This document shows positions 1-8,389 of a DNA stretch of 64,000 nucleotides, one piece after another; within the stretch, counting starts at the first letter, position 1; the number at the start of each line of letters is the position of its first letter. Where the stretch lies: the NCBI GenBank assembly GCA_016200135.1, contig JACQFI010000048.1, positions 1 through 64,000 of the forward strand, read 5' to 3'. The notes under the pieces were generated by a model. It saw only the letters and a list, made by a program, of their open reading frames with translations, had not been told where the DNA came from and ran no database searches. The position numbers and the translations under genes were made by a program. This DNA comes from Planctomycetota bacterium. GTDB lineage: Bacteria > Planctomycetota > SZUA-567 > H5-PLA8.

Positions 1-2111
1 ATGCGGCCCGCGAAAGAGCCGTGCGGCTTCGTCGCAGCCACCGCCGCCAATACCGTCTCTGCCGAATCCGCGGGCACGCCGCCGCCAAGCACCCACGCGG
101 CGCGCAGTTCGGCTTCCTCACCGGTGAGGCATTCGGCGAGCGGCGGAGCCGGGCGAACCGGAGCGGCTTCATGCAGCGCTCCAGCCGCCGCAGCGAACTC
201 GTCCCAGAAGGCCGATGGCCCCACGATGCGGCCGTCCTCCGCGGTGCGGCTGCGCGAGAGCACGAGCAGGCCTTGCGGATCTACCGCGCGCCGGGCGATC
301 TCGAGCAGCGCGCGCTCTTCGTCGCGGATCTCGCCCGGCAGACGGGGTTCGACGCCGGCGAACGGGCGCAGTTCGGGCGCGGCCGCCTCGAGCGCGGAGC
401 GGAGTTCGGCCACCGCCGCGCCGCCGGGCGCACCGAACAGGGCATCGGGCGCGGGCGCGGCGGGAAAGCGCGTCTCGTCCATGCCCGCGATCACGAGACG
501 ATCGAAGCGGAGCCCGCGCAGATCGTAAAGATTCAGCACCCGCACACCGCCGGCCCGGTCGAGACCCGAGAGGCGCACGCTGCGCCCGGCAACGGCGGCC
601 TCCACGAGTTCCACGAAGCGTTCGAGGGGCACGTGCTCTAGCGCGGCGCCGGGGCCCTGCGCGGCTTCGTCGAGCACATCCTTCAAGGCGGCGCGGGACT
701 CGGCCAGCCGGCGGGCATGAGCCTGATCCTCCGGCAAACTTGCGGCCGGCTCCAAGAGGCCCGCCTTCTCGAAGAACGCGCGCCAGTCTGCGGCGAATTT
801 CTTGCGCGTGCGCGGGGCGCGCAGAGCTTCGAGCTCGGCGACGACCGCGCCAACGGTCTCCACGGCGCGCCGCGCGGCGCCTGCATGGCTCGACTTTGAG
901 TTGGACGCGGCATAAGCCGCGAGCTTTTCGCGCCAGGCTACGGCAGGGCGGTTCGCTTCCGCGCCGAAGAAGCGGTCGATGCGCGCCGCAAGCGCGATCT
1001 CGTGAAGTTGGCACGGCTCCGGCGGCTCCGGCCCTTCGGACCAGGGGCGCAGGTCGGCGAGACCTGAACAAAGGAAGCGGAAGAGTTCCTCACGCTGCAA
1101 CCCCGCGCGCGCGGCATCGAGCGCGGTGAGCGCGGCACGGACGAGCGGTTGGAACGCGGCGGGCTCGCCGCGGCGCTCGTACATGGGGATGTTCAGGCGC
1201 CCAAAGACATCGGCGACGAACTGGCTGTAGGGCCCGAGGTCGCGGAACGCGACGCCGATGCGCGCGGGCACGACGCCTTCGCGCTCCATCCAATGCCGCA
1301 CGCGGCGGCCGATCTCGTAGATCTCCGAGTACGGCGTGGGGGCTTCGAAGCGCAGCACGCTCCCAGCGGCAGCGGGCGGATCGCCGGCCATGCATTCAAG
1401 CAACGGCCCGAAGCTGCGCGCCAAAGTCTCGAGCGGTTCGGGCGCGCGCTCTTCTTCGCGGGCCGGGCGCGCGTCTCGAGGCAGGTCAAGCAGCGGCGCG
1501 ATGGAGACGGCGCAGCCGAGGGCGCGGAGGCGTTGCAGCACCGCGCGATGCACGGGCGCGAGCCGCTGAAAGCCCGCGACGCGAAGCCGCGTTCCGGGCG
1601 CGAAGACCGCGCCCGGCGTGGACGCGGCGAGGCGCGCCAGGATGTCGAGTTCGCGGCCTTCGCGGTCGGTCCATTCCGTGTCGAGGGCCTTCTCATACAA
1701 AGCGTAAACGCGCGCGGCAAAAGCGAGGCGTTCCGCGAGCCGCGCGTGCCGCATGCGCAAGGCTTCCGCGGCTTTCGCGACGGCCTGTGGCGGCGCGCCC
1801 GCGCCTTTCCAAGCGGCGATCAGACGGTCAAGCGCATCCACCGCGGCGCGCGTGGGCTCGTGCGCGTCCTTTCCGGCGGCCTCGGCCCAGGCCCGCCCGA
1901 GCGCCGCCGCACGCGCCGCGCCTTCGACGAGTTTGCGCGCGCCGTTCCCGGCGGACGGCAGGCGGCGGGCGAGCAAGACGAGCAGTTGCTCGAAGGTGAG
2001 GTGTGCGCCGGCCCAGACGGCGCCGGAGGCTTGCACGGCGCAGGCTGCGTCGAGCGCGGCGTCGCGCGCCAGCGCGCTTGGGTAGATGAAATGGGTCGCG
2101 GCGTCCGCCAT
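1..2111 (-). CDS. AddB-like PD-(D/E)XK nuclease/inactivated helicase, 5' part (runs off left edge)
   Basis: One reading frame is open on the minus strand from the ATG at 2111 to the window edge, giving about 703 residues without a stop; the C-terminal part is missing. The protein resembles AddB/RexB-type subunits that work with a UvrD-like helicase in double-strand-break end processing. Supporting stretches are ARIGVAFRDLGPYSQ near residue 265, followed by a segment on a small lineage-variable protein, and VLNLYDLRGLRFDRL with VIAGMDETRFP near residue 520, which match the helicase-like core of that family. The iron-sulfur/nuclease domain expected at the C-terminus would lie outside the window, so nuclease activity cannot be confirmed. 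An AddA partner would be expected just downstream, also outside. Terminator-separated from the gene to its right. Family assignment is from remembered motifs. Confidence 0.75.
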   Translation of the reverse strand, partial: MADAATHFIYPSALARDAALDAACAVQASGAVWAGAHLTFEQLLVLLARRLPSAGNGARKLVEGAARAAALGRAWAEAAGKDAHEPTRAAVDALDRLIAAWKGAGAPPQAVAKAAEALRMRHARLAERLAFAARVYALYEKALDTEWTDREGRELDILARLAASTPGAVFAPGTRLRVAGFQRLAPVHRAVLQRLRALGCAVSIAPLLDLPRDARPAREEERAPEPLETLARSFGPLLECMAGDPPAAAGSVLRFEAPTPYSEIYEIGRRVRHWMEREGVVPARIGVAFRDLGPYSQFVADVFGRLNIPMYERRGEPAAFQPLVRAALTALDAARAGLQREELFRFLCSGLADLRPWSEGPEPPEPCQLHEIALAARIDRFFGAEANRPAVAWREKLAAYAASNSKSSHAGAARRAVETVGAVVAELEALRAPRTRKKFAADWRAFFEKAGLLEPAASLPEDQAHARRLAESRAALKDVLDEAAQGPGAALEHVPLERFVELVEAAVAGRSVRLSGLDRAGGVRVLNLYDLRGLRFDRLVIAGMDETRFPAAPAPDALFGAPGGAAVAELRSALEAAAPELRPFAGVEPRLPGEIRDEERALLEIARRAVDPQGLLVLSRSRTAEDGRIVGPSAFWDEFAAAAGALHEAAPVRPAPPLAECLTGEEAELRAAWVLGGGVPADSAETVLAAVAATKPHGSFAGR

Positions 2112-2152
2112 GCCTTTAAGTGTAACGGACGTGGCAGAGCGTGCAGCTAGTG

Positions 2153-2177
2153 AAAAAGAACCGGCGCGAACCGCCGG
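2153..2177 (-). terminator. Intrinsic terminator after the PhyH gene
   Basis: Read on the minus strand this is a CCGGCG / CGCCGG stem with a 5-base loop (2161-2177) followed directly by TTCTTTTT. It lies just after the stop of the PhyH gene at 2184 and before the AddB-like start at 2111, so it should separate the two leftward genes. Confidence 0.75.
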
Positions 2178-2183
2178 CCGGCG

Positions 2184-3041
2184 TCAGTAGTAGCCTTGTG
2201 CGCCAAGGAGCTCGCGCGTCTCGTCGCCGCCAGCTTTGATCTTTCTCGCGATCAAGCCGTCTTCGGCGATCCGGCCGTGCGGCGGCGCTTTCATCCACGT
2301 GGGCGCGAAGCCGGCGATCACCAGCCGCCGCCGTGCGCCGTGGGGAAGCGTGGGCATGGCACGGTGCCAGAGGTTGCCGTGGATGAAGACCACGCTGCCG
2401 GCGGGCACGCGCAGCGCAACCTGGTCAGGCTTGTCGGCGAAGTCGTCGTCGGGCAGATCGCTCTCGATGCGCTTATGCGAGCCGGGGACAACGCAGATCG
2501 GTCCAGTGGCGTCGGAAAGGTCGTCGAGGTAGACGAGCGCGTCGACGATGTGGGGAAAGCTGAACCACGGTGGCAGCGGCGAAGGCACCACGCGCTGGTG
2601 GAAGTGCCACTCGGTCTCTTGATTGGGCTGGCCTGGGTACGTCACGCGCGCCACGGTGTCGCGAATCCAGACCTGCGGCCCCAGCATCGCGCGCGCGACC
2701 GAGATCATCGGCGCGCAGTCCAGGAATGTATGGAAGGCCGCATGCCGGTCCATGAGCTGCCGGATAAAGACGCCGCCGAAGCGCCGCGAGGTCCCCACCG
2801 CGAAGCCGTCTTTCTTCGCTTCCGCCTCGACGACCTCATCCAACGCGGCCCGTAGGTGTTCGAGCGCTTCGCCAGAGAAGAGCCGTTCGCGCACCAGAAA
2901 GCCGTCGGCCTCGAAGCGCCGCAGTTCCTCCGGAGTGGCGTGGACCTCGATTCGGCGGTGCGGATTCTTCGCGTCCGGGCTATGAATCGTGTAGTCGATG
3001 CTATGGCCAACGGCAGGGGCTTCGGGAAGGCTTGCGAGCAT
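2184..3041 (-). CDS. Phytanoyl-CoA dioxygenase (PhyH) family protein 1
   Basis: A 285-residue non-haem iron, 2-oxoglutarate-dependent oxygenase-like protein of the PhyH fold. Substrate is unknown. The core is seen in WHFHQR (residues 145-150), YLDDLSDATGPICVVPGSH (171-189) and WHRA (225-228) with arginines at 237-239 for 2-oxoglutarate. The usual first metal motif HxD/E reads H146-F-H148 here, so the acidic ligand is not where it is normally found. The start at 3041 is chosen because AGGAGA lies at the right distance; the longer frame to 3140 would run through a hairpin. It is divergent from an AraC/LacI-type regulator at 3247, which probably controls it. No signal peptide, so cytoplasmic. 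Confidence 0.88.
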   Translation of the reverse strand: MLASLPEAPAVGHSIDYTIHSPDAKNPHRRIEVHATPEELRRFEADGFLVRERLFSGEALEHLRAALDEVVEAEAKKDGFAVGTSRRFGGVFIRQLMDRHAAFHTFLDCAPMISVARAMLGPQVWIRDTVARVTYPGQPNQETEWHFHQRVVPSPLPPWFSFPHIVDALVYLDDLSDATGPICVVPGSHKRIESDLPDDDFADKPDQVALRVPAGSVVFIHGNLWHRAMPTLPHGARRRLVIAGFAPTWMKAPPHGRIAEDGLIARKIKAGGDETRELLGAQGYY

Positions 3042-3077
3042 GAGCGTTCTCCTGGGTCCTTTGGGCTCGTGCCGCGG

Positions 3078-3131
3078 GCGGCTTGTCCGCCAGTGTGCAT
3101 CAAGGGAAAACCGCACTGGCGGGCAAGCCGC
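3078..3131. repeat. Intergenic inverted repeat (hairpin) between PhyH and its divergent regulator
   Basis: Arms 3078-3095 and 3114-3131 are complementary over 18 bases with one G/U-tolerable mismatch, around an 18-base loop. A second short complementary pair, TCGTGCC near 3068 and GGCACGA near 3135, extends the stem after an internal loop. The size and position between two genes resemble REP-type palindromic elements. No second copy was found in this window. Confidence 0.65.
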
Positions 3132-3246
3132 TCGTGGCACGACTGCCGAGCCTCAAGATACCGCGCGCCCGAAAAGGGCAATATGCGCGAATGCGTAATA
3201 TAGTTAATGGTTTGCGTAAAGATACCCTTTGGCCTATCCTGCGGGC

Positions 3247-4386
3247 ATGGCCCGCTACCCCACCCCGCCCCTGCGCGTTGCGCTGCTGTTCGACATGGCG
3301 TGGGGCTACTACCGCGGACTGCTGCGCGGAATCATGGACTACGCCAAGCCGGGCAAGAACTGGGTCTTCCGCATGAATCGGCTGGAGCGTTTGGACGCCG
3401 GCAGGCTGCCGCGCCTGATCGAGCGCTGGAAGCCGCACGGCGTCATCGTGCCGATGCCCGATCTTGAGACCGCGCGGCGGTTGCAGCGCTGGGGGCGGCC
3501 GGTGGTGAACGTGACGCATCACGCGCGCGCGCCCAGGATTCCACGCGTGGGGGTGCGCGAGGACGCCGTCGGCGCCGAGGCCGCGCGGTATTTCCTCGCG
3601 CGCGGCTTTCGCAACCTGGCCTTTGCCGGCAACGGCGCGCCGTACTCCGACGAACGCCGCGATGCATACACAGCCGCGCTTATGAAGGCGGGCATCAAGC
3701 CACACGTCTTCGAAAACACCCGCGAAACCGTGTTCACGCGCTGGCTGCGCGAACTGCCCAAGCCCGCGGCGGTCTTCTGCTGCACAGATGGACTCTGCTG
3801 GGAGGCCGCGGAACTCTGCGCGAGCGCCGGCCTGCGAGTGCCGGAGGAACTCGCGCTGCTGGGCGTGGACAACGACGAGTTCCAGTGCGCGCTCGCGCAC
3901 CCGCCGCTCTCGAGCGTCGCCAATCCCGCGCGCGAAGTCGGGTACGAGGCCGCGCGGATGCTCGACCGGATGCTGCGCGGCGGGCGGCCTCCTGTGCGGC
4001 CGGTGCTTTTCATGCCTCAAGGCGTGGTGACACGGCATTCGACGGACGTGCTGGCGATGGAGGACCGCGACCTGGCCGCGGCGGTGCGGTACATCAACGA
4101 GCACTGCGAGCGTCCGCTGGCCGTGAAGGAGATCCTGCGCGCCGTGCCGGTCTCACGGCGCGCCTTGGAACTGAAGTTCCGCGGAGTCCTCGGCCGCAGC
4201 CCGCTGCAGGAGATCCGGCGCGTGCGCATCGAGCGCGCGCGGCGCTTGATCGCCGAGAGCGACCTGCCGCTGAAAGAGATCGCGCGAAGAACGGGATTTG
4301 GCGGGCCGATCCAGTTCGCGTCGGTCTTTCGCAAAGCGACGGGCGCGCCGCCGTCGGCGCTTCGCAAAAGAAGTCGCGGGCACTGA
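3247..4386 (+). CDS. XylR-like transcriptional regulator (LacI-type sensor + AraC HTH)
   Basis: A 379-residue regulator. Residues about 10-265 form a periplasmic-binding-protein-like sensor of the LacI type (start RVALLFDMAWGYYRGLLRG; LLGVDNDEFQCALAHPPLSSV near 220), and residues about 275-375 carry an AraC double helix-turn-helix (SRRALELKFRGVLGRSP, IRRVRIERARRLIAESD, IARRTGFGGPIQFASVFRK). This fusion is the arrangement of XylR and is common in PVC bacteria, where such regulators respond to sugars. The ATG at 3247 is preferred over the in-frame TTG at 3229. It is divergent from PhyH family protein 1 with a 205-bp gap, suggesting it controls that gene and itself. The inducer is unknown. Confidence 0.9.
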   Translation: MARYPTPPLRVALLFDMAWGYYRGLLRGIMDYAKPGKNWVFRMNRLERLDAGRLPRLIERWKPHGVIVPMPDLETARRLQRWGRPVVNVTHHARAPRIPRVGVREDAVGAEAARYFLARGFRNLAFAGNGAPYSDERRDAYTAALMKAGIKPHVFENTRETVFTRWLRELPKPAAVFCCTDGLCWEAAELCASAGLRVPEELALLGVDNDEFQCALAHPPLSSVANPAREVGYEAARMLDRMLRGGRPPVRPVLFMPQGVVTRHSTDVLAMEDRDLAAAVRYINEHCERPLAVKEILRAVPVSRRALELKFRGVLGRSPLQEIRRVRIERARRLIAESDLPLKEIARRTGFGGPIQFASVFRKATGAPPSALRKRSRGH

Positions 4387-4397
4387 TGTAGATTATC

Positions 4398-4529
4398 TGC
4401 CCTGCTGAAATCCTCTCCTTATGTAAGGAGGGGTTAGGGGAGGTTAAAGCAGCGTAGGAGTTACCCCTCTGTATCCCCCCCTTACTTAAAGGGGGAATTC
4501 TCGACGCGCCGCGGGTTTTCAACAGAGCA
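4398..4529 (+). mobile_element. MITE copy A (132 bp) with 9-bp target duplication
   Basis: A non-coding element with imperfect terminal inverted repeats (TGCCCTGCTGAAA at the left end, TTTCAACAGAGCA at the right) and internal palindromes around 4414-4430 and 4476-4495. It is flanked by perfect 9-bp direct repeats TAGATTATC at 4389-4397 and 4530-4538. A second copy in opposite orientation lies at 58901-59035 and aligns along its whole length. No transposase is present in the window, so it must have been moved in trans. Nine-base duplications are typical of IS4- and IS1-type transposases; the parent family is not known. Confidence 0.92.
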
Positions 4530-4617
4530 TAGATTATCCTTTTATCTGCATTTCAAAGCCTAGGCTTATGGTGTACATAGCTTAGCCGGCACGTCTATAC
4601 CTCCCAAGGGGCGCCAT

Positions 4618-6585
4618 GTGAACCCTCGTGATAACAAATCTTTATTCGTCCTGATCATTCTCTTTTGGGTGGGATTTGCCATGGCCGAGTCCGGCGACCC
4701 GCAGGTGAAGACCGACCACCCGTGGTATCCGGGCGAGCTCTCCTGCTCCACGTTTGAGCGGCTCTTCAAGACCGAGGCCGAACTCTACAAGCGCGTCACC
4801 GGCAAGGATGTGAAGTCCGACGAGGACAAGGCGCTCGCGGCGTGGTACTTCCGCAACCTTTATTACGCGCATTCCGACGACGCGAAGTGCGATTATTACG
4901 GCAAGGGCTTCGCGCAGAGCGACAACAATCGCGAGTACTGGCGCGGGCTCTTCGGTTTCGGGTTCGGCCTCTGCTATACCACGCACGCCCAATGGTGCGG
5001 CGAGATGGAGCGGCTGCTTGGCCCCTTCACCGGCCGAGCCGTGACCGTGGACTGGCACACGAGCTTCGAGGTCTTCCTTACCGGCGGCGCGTACGGCGCG
5101 GGCAAGTGGGTGCTGCTCGACCACGATATCTCCACGGTGATCTTCAGCGATGACGGCACGCGGCTGCTCTCGATTCAAGAGATCAAGGCCAACCTCGGCA
5201 CGGTCGCCAAGTTCAACTACAAGCCCGAGCGCCAGCGCGGTTGGCGCATCGGCGGGCTGTACGACACCGACCCGGATGTGTACGCCGGGTTCAAGACGGT
5301 GAAGTACGAGTTCGGCTACGACGGCCCGCCGCCGCTGGTCCACCTGCGTTCGGGCGAGACCCTGCGCCGCTATCCCGCGCCGGGGCTCGAGGACGGCAAG
5401 ACGTTCGTCTTTTGGGGCATGAATTACATGTGCAAGGGCGCGAGGGACGCCGGACCGGTCCCCGGCCCCGAACGCAGCCGCGCGTGGGTAAACCAGCCGG
5501 AGAAGATGTTCCAGAGCAAAATCGGCTCGAAGTGGATTCCCGGACAGTCGCGCTACGGCAACGCGGTCTACACCTACATCCCCGACTTCAAGAGCGGCTC
5601 GTACAAGGAAGGCGTGATCGGCGAAGACGAGAAGCAGGTCACGTTCGAGTTCCACTCGCCGTACGTGATCGCCTGCACCCCGGCGGTGCTGGAGAACGAG
5701 ACCAAGACGAACAAGCTGCGCGTCTACGACGCCGGAGGTAAAAATGGACTCACGATCCGAGGCAAGATCGGCTGTCCCGTCAAGGTCTCCATCGACTGCG
5801 GCAAGACTTGGCACGACGCGCCCGCGGCCTCCAATGGCGATCCGCTGGACCTCACCGATATCGTGAAGGGTACGTGCCAGTACTGGCTGCGCTTCGAGGC
5901 GCCCGCGAAGGACCTGGCCGGCTCTGGGATCACGATCACCACCATCTGCCAGTGCGCGCAGGCGATCGTGCCGCATCTGAAAGACGGCGAGAACAAAGTC
6001 ACGTTCAACGCGAGCGGGCTCGCGTACGTCTCCGCCGGACCCAACGCGCCGCAAGCCGAGGCGCACCTCGCCGACGGCAAGCTCGGCAGCCCCGCGTTGA
6101 CGCTGGAACTCGCCACGCCACGCAAGGAACCGGCGGTGCGCTTATACGCCGTCGCGCAGGTGGACTCCGGCACCGCGCCAAGCGAGGAGGTGCTCTACCA
6201 GATCGAATGCTCCACGGACGGCGGCAAGGCGTGGAAGCCCGTGGTGAAGGACTGGAAGGTCCAGCGCCGCGCGCCGGGCGCGGAGGAGACCTGGAGCAAT
6301 ACCTTCTGCTTTGGCGACTGCGAACTCGACGGCATCACCGGTCCGGTGCGCGTGCGCTTCAGCAATAGCGGAAACAAGGCGTACATCCGCGCCGAGGCGC
6401 ATCTCGTCTACAAGACCGAGAAGAACGGGCCCGTGGAGGTGACGTTTGCGTGGAAGGAGAACGGCGGCGAGTTGAAGAAGGAGCGCCATACCTACAGCGC
6501 CGCGGCGGGGAAGGACGACATGTCCTGGACGTTGAAGACCGGCGAGAAGACCGAGACGGTGTGGGTGGAGTACGCGGCGAAATAG
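4618..6585 (+). CDS. Secreted protein with transglutaminase-like catalytic triad
   Basis: A 655-residue exported protein of unrecognised family. The start is the GTG at 4618 after AAGGGG; residues 1-23 (LFVLIILFWVGFAMA) form a signal peptide. Residues about 110-175 suggest a transglutaminase/papain-like core: FGLCYTTHAQW with C119, VDWHTSFEVF with H147, and KWVLLDHD with D168, in the Cys-His-Asp order of that superfamily. The rest (about 330-650) is beta-rich and includes ECSTDGGKAWKPV-type segments seen in sialidase-like and exported beta-sandwich proteins. The gene stands alone, 88 bp after a MITE. It could be an exported amidase or protease, or a non-catalytic relative; the triad reading is inference. 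Confidence 0.75.
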   Translation: MNPRDNKSLFVLIILFWVGFAMAESGDPQVKTDHPWYPGELSCSTFERLFKTEAELYKRVTGKDVKSDEDKALAAWYFRNLYYAHSDDAKCDYYGKGFAQSDNNREYWRGLFGFGFGLCYTTHAQWCGEMERLLGPFTGRAVTVDWHTSFEVFLTGGAYGAGKWVLLDHDISTVIFSDDGTRLLSIQEIKANLGTVAKFNYKPERQRGWRIGGLYDTDPDVYAGFKTVKYEFGYDGPPPLVHLRSGETLRRYPAPGLEDGKTFVFWGMNYMCKGARDAGPVPGPERSRAWVNQPEKMFQSKIGSKWIPGQSRYGNAVYTYIPDFKSGSYKEGVIGEDEKQVTFEFHSPYVIACTPAVLENETKTNKLRVYDAGGKNGLTIRGKIGCPVKVSIDCGKTWHDAPAASNGDPLDLTDIVKGTCQYWLRFEAPAKDLAGSGITITTICQCAQAIVPHLKDGENKVTFNASGLAYVSAGPNAPQAEAHLADGKLGSPALTLELATPRKEPAVRLYAVAQVDSGTAPSEEVLYQIECSTDGGKAWKPVVKDWKVQRRAPGAEETWSNTFCFGDCELDGITGPVRVRFSNSGNKAYIRAEAHLVYKTEKNGPVEVTFAWKENGGELKKERHTYSAAAGKDDMSWTLKTGEKTETVWVEYAAK

Positions 6586-6601
6586 TTTGGGCGGGCCTGT
6601 T

Positions 6602-7174
6602 TCACGTTTCCGCTTCTGAATCAAGTTTCAAGTTATAGAGAAACTCGCGGACCATTTTCGAACAGTCGCTGCGGATCTGCTCCGGCGTCCACATCTGCTT
6701 CAGCCCGAGTTGGGGCTCACTGGTCAGGATTCGGCATTCACTGGGCTCCAGGACCAGCCGGGTCATCGCCTCGACGATCTCTTCGCCGGGCACTTCGCGG
6801 CACAGCCGCGCCCAGACCAAAGCTTTGATCATCCGCGCGTCCGGGCTGCCCGAGCGGTCCAGCAAGGCCATCAGACTGAAATGATGGATCGCGCGCTGCC
6901 GCGGGTCAACCACCTGGCCTGCGCGCCAGCGCTCAAGCGCGCCTCGCCAGCGATTCAGTTGGCGCTGGCGATTGCGCTTGCAGGCATCGAAGAAGGCGCT
7001 GAAGTCGTCGGAATCGTCCGCATCGTCGTCGCTCCCATCGTATTGCGGCTGTGGAGGAGGCGTATCCCTGGAGAACTCAGGCGACGAACCGCCTTCGGAA
7101 CTCAGGCCGTCCGGCAAGAGCATCGTGGAAAGCGCAAGTACGGCCGCGTGGATGAAGCCTCGCCTGGTATTCAT
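6602..7174 (-). CDS. Hypothetical exported protein
   Basis: A 190-residue protein that I do not recognise. Residues 1-25 (MNTRRGFIHAAVLALSTMLL) look like a signal sequence with a possible Tat-like RRGF start. Residues 35-60 are acidic and low in complexity (DGSDDDADDSDD), and 65-170 are alpha-helical with a short stretch near 105-130 (MALLDRSGSPDARMIKALVWARLC) that resembles a single Sel1-type repeat. It is convergent with the transglutaminase-like gene, 16 bp away. No clear ribosome site precedes the ATG, so the start is uncertain. Confidence 0.6.
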   Translation of the reverse strand: MNTRRGFIHAAVLALSTMLLPDGLSSEGGSSPEFSRDTPPPQPQYDGSDDDADDSDDFSAFFDACKRNRQRQLNRWRGALERWRAGQVVDPRQRAIHHFSLMALLDRSGSPDARMIKALVWARLCREVPGEEIVEAMTRLVLEPSECRILTSEPQLGLKQMWTPEQIRSDCSKMVREFLYNLKLDSEAET

Positions 7175-7305
7175 GCATGCCCATCCCCATAGCTATGTCT
7201 GGAGGACGCGCGGGATATTCCGGGGCTTCAAGATAATTCGGGCGCGTTTCCCTGAACCGCGGCATGCGGCAATTTTAAAAACGGGGGTAAACGGAAGTGG
7301 CGGAA

Positions 7306-8196
7306 TTACGGCTTGGGATCGGTGAGTTCGAGCTTGGCGATGATATTTCCTGCCGCCGTGAATAGTTTTTTTTCGCCGTCGTAGACATCGTACTGAAAAC
7401 GCATGCCCAAGTCGCCCGCGACCCAGGAGCGGAGTTCCGCGTCCCAGATTTGAGTACCCGCGATCTCGAACTTGGCTCCGCGGATCTCCGTGGCGGCGTT
7501 GGCCAGTTTGTAGGCGTCCGCGGAGGCCGCGCCTTCCACCTTCACGGCAATGCGGCCGGGGCGCGTGTTGTCCTTGCCCGCATCGGTCTTCTCGAACTTC
7601 CACGCGCCTTTCGCAAACCCGCCCTTGCCCATGCTGACTTCCTTTTCTTCTTCCCACGCGCGGTTCTTCTCGTCGTAGGCCGAGAGAAAGAGCCGCATGT
7701 TCGCGGCCATGCCGTTATGTATGAGCGTCTTCGCGTTGGGCTTCTCGCTGACGGTGCGTTTGGTCTCGCGGCCTTGGCCGTCGATTTCAAGACTGATGAG
7801 CGGCGCCGAAAAGTAGTCTTGAAGCATCTCCTTCAGTCCCGCCTCCGCTTCTTTAACGTTGGTCTCGATCAGGTTGCCGTCGCGGTCTTTAGTGGCGTAC
7901 TTCGCCTTGCTCATATCGGCGTACTGGACGATCTGGCCGTCGAGTTTGGTCTGCGTAAAGATCGCGGCGCAGGTGTAGTCGACCTTGGCGCCAACGGCCG
8001 CGGTCTGAAAACTTAATACGGTATCGGCCTCGGACTTCTTTTCGCCCTCGCCCGAGTTCATGGCGGTGTTGGAGACGAGGCTGAGCTTATACGCCCGGAC
8101 CACGGGCTTGGGTTCTTCGGCGCGGGCCGCCGGCGCTAGTACGGAAAAAATCGCAGCCAGCACCCCAACGCCGGCCCGGAAGAATCGCACGCGCAT
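7306..8196 (-). CDS. Hypothetical exported protein
   Basis: A 296-residue protein with a clear signal peptide (MRVRFFRAGVGVLAAIFSVLAPAARA) and a mature part rich in charged residues and beta-strand-like alternation. No catalytic motif is visible. It contains two cysteine-poor halves, the second ending YDVYDGEKKLFTAAGNIIAKLEL, which suggests a soluble periplasmic beta protein. The ATG at 8196 has GAGGG eight bases upstream; an ATG two codons earlier (8202) is possible. It is divergent from the NTPase-pentapeptide gene with a 193-bp AT-richer gap that should hold both promoters. Confidence 0.75.
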   Translation of the reverse strand: MRVRFFRAGVGVLAAIFSVLAPAARAEEPKPVVRAYKLSLVSNTAMNSGEGEKKSEADTVLSFQTAAVGAKVDYTCAAIFTQTKLDGQIVQYADMSKAKYATKDRDGNLIETNVKEAEAGLKEMLQDYFSAPLISLEIDGQGRETKRTVSEKPNAKTLIHNGMAANMRLFLSAYDEKNRAWEEEKEVSMGKGGFAKGAWKFEKTDAGKDNTRPGRIAVKVEGAASADAYKLANAATEIRGAKFEIAGTQIWDAELRSWVAGDLGMRFQYDVYDGEKKLFTAAGNIIAKLELTDPKP

Positions 8197-8389
8197 CGCC
8201 ATAACCCTCGTGAGATTGGACGCGCCACAGGTTAGCCGTAAGCTAGGGGGGCTCCAAGCGTGAAAAGCAGCCAGACAAGCTGCACACCAAATAATTGAAT
8301 TCTCAACGTTTATGAGGTTAAATATTTCCAACTATTCGATCTCCACCGCTTGGCGCACCCTTCGAACCCACTATGGAACCGGACGCTGG

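Noticed and set aside
4642..6066. 474-codon minus-strand frame
   Set aside because: Antisense to the transglutaminase-like secreted protein, no ribosome site or motifs.
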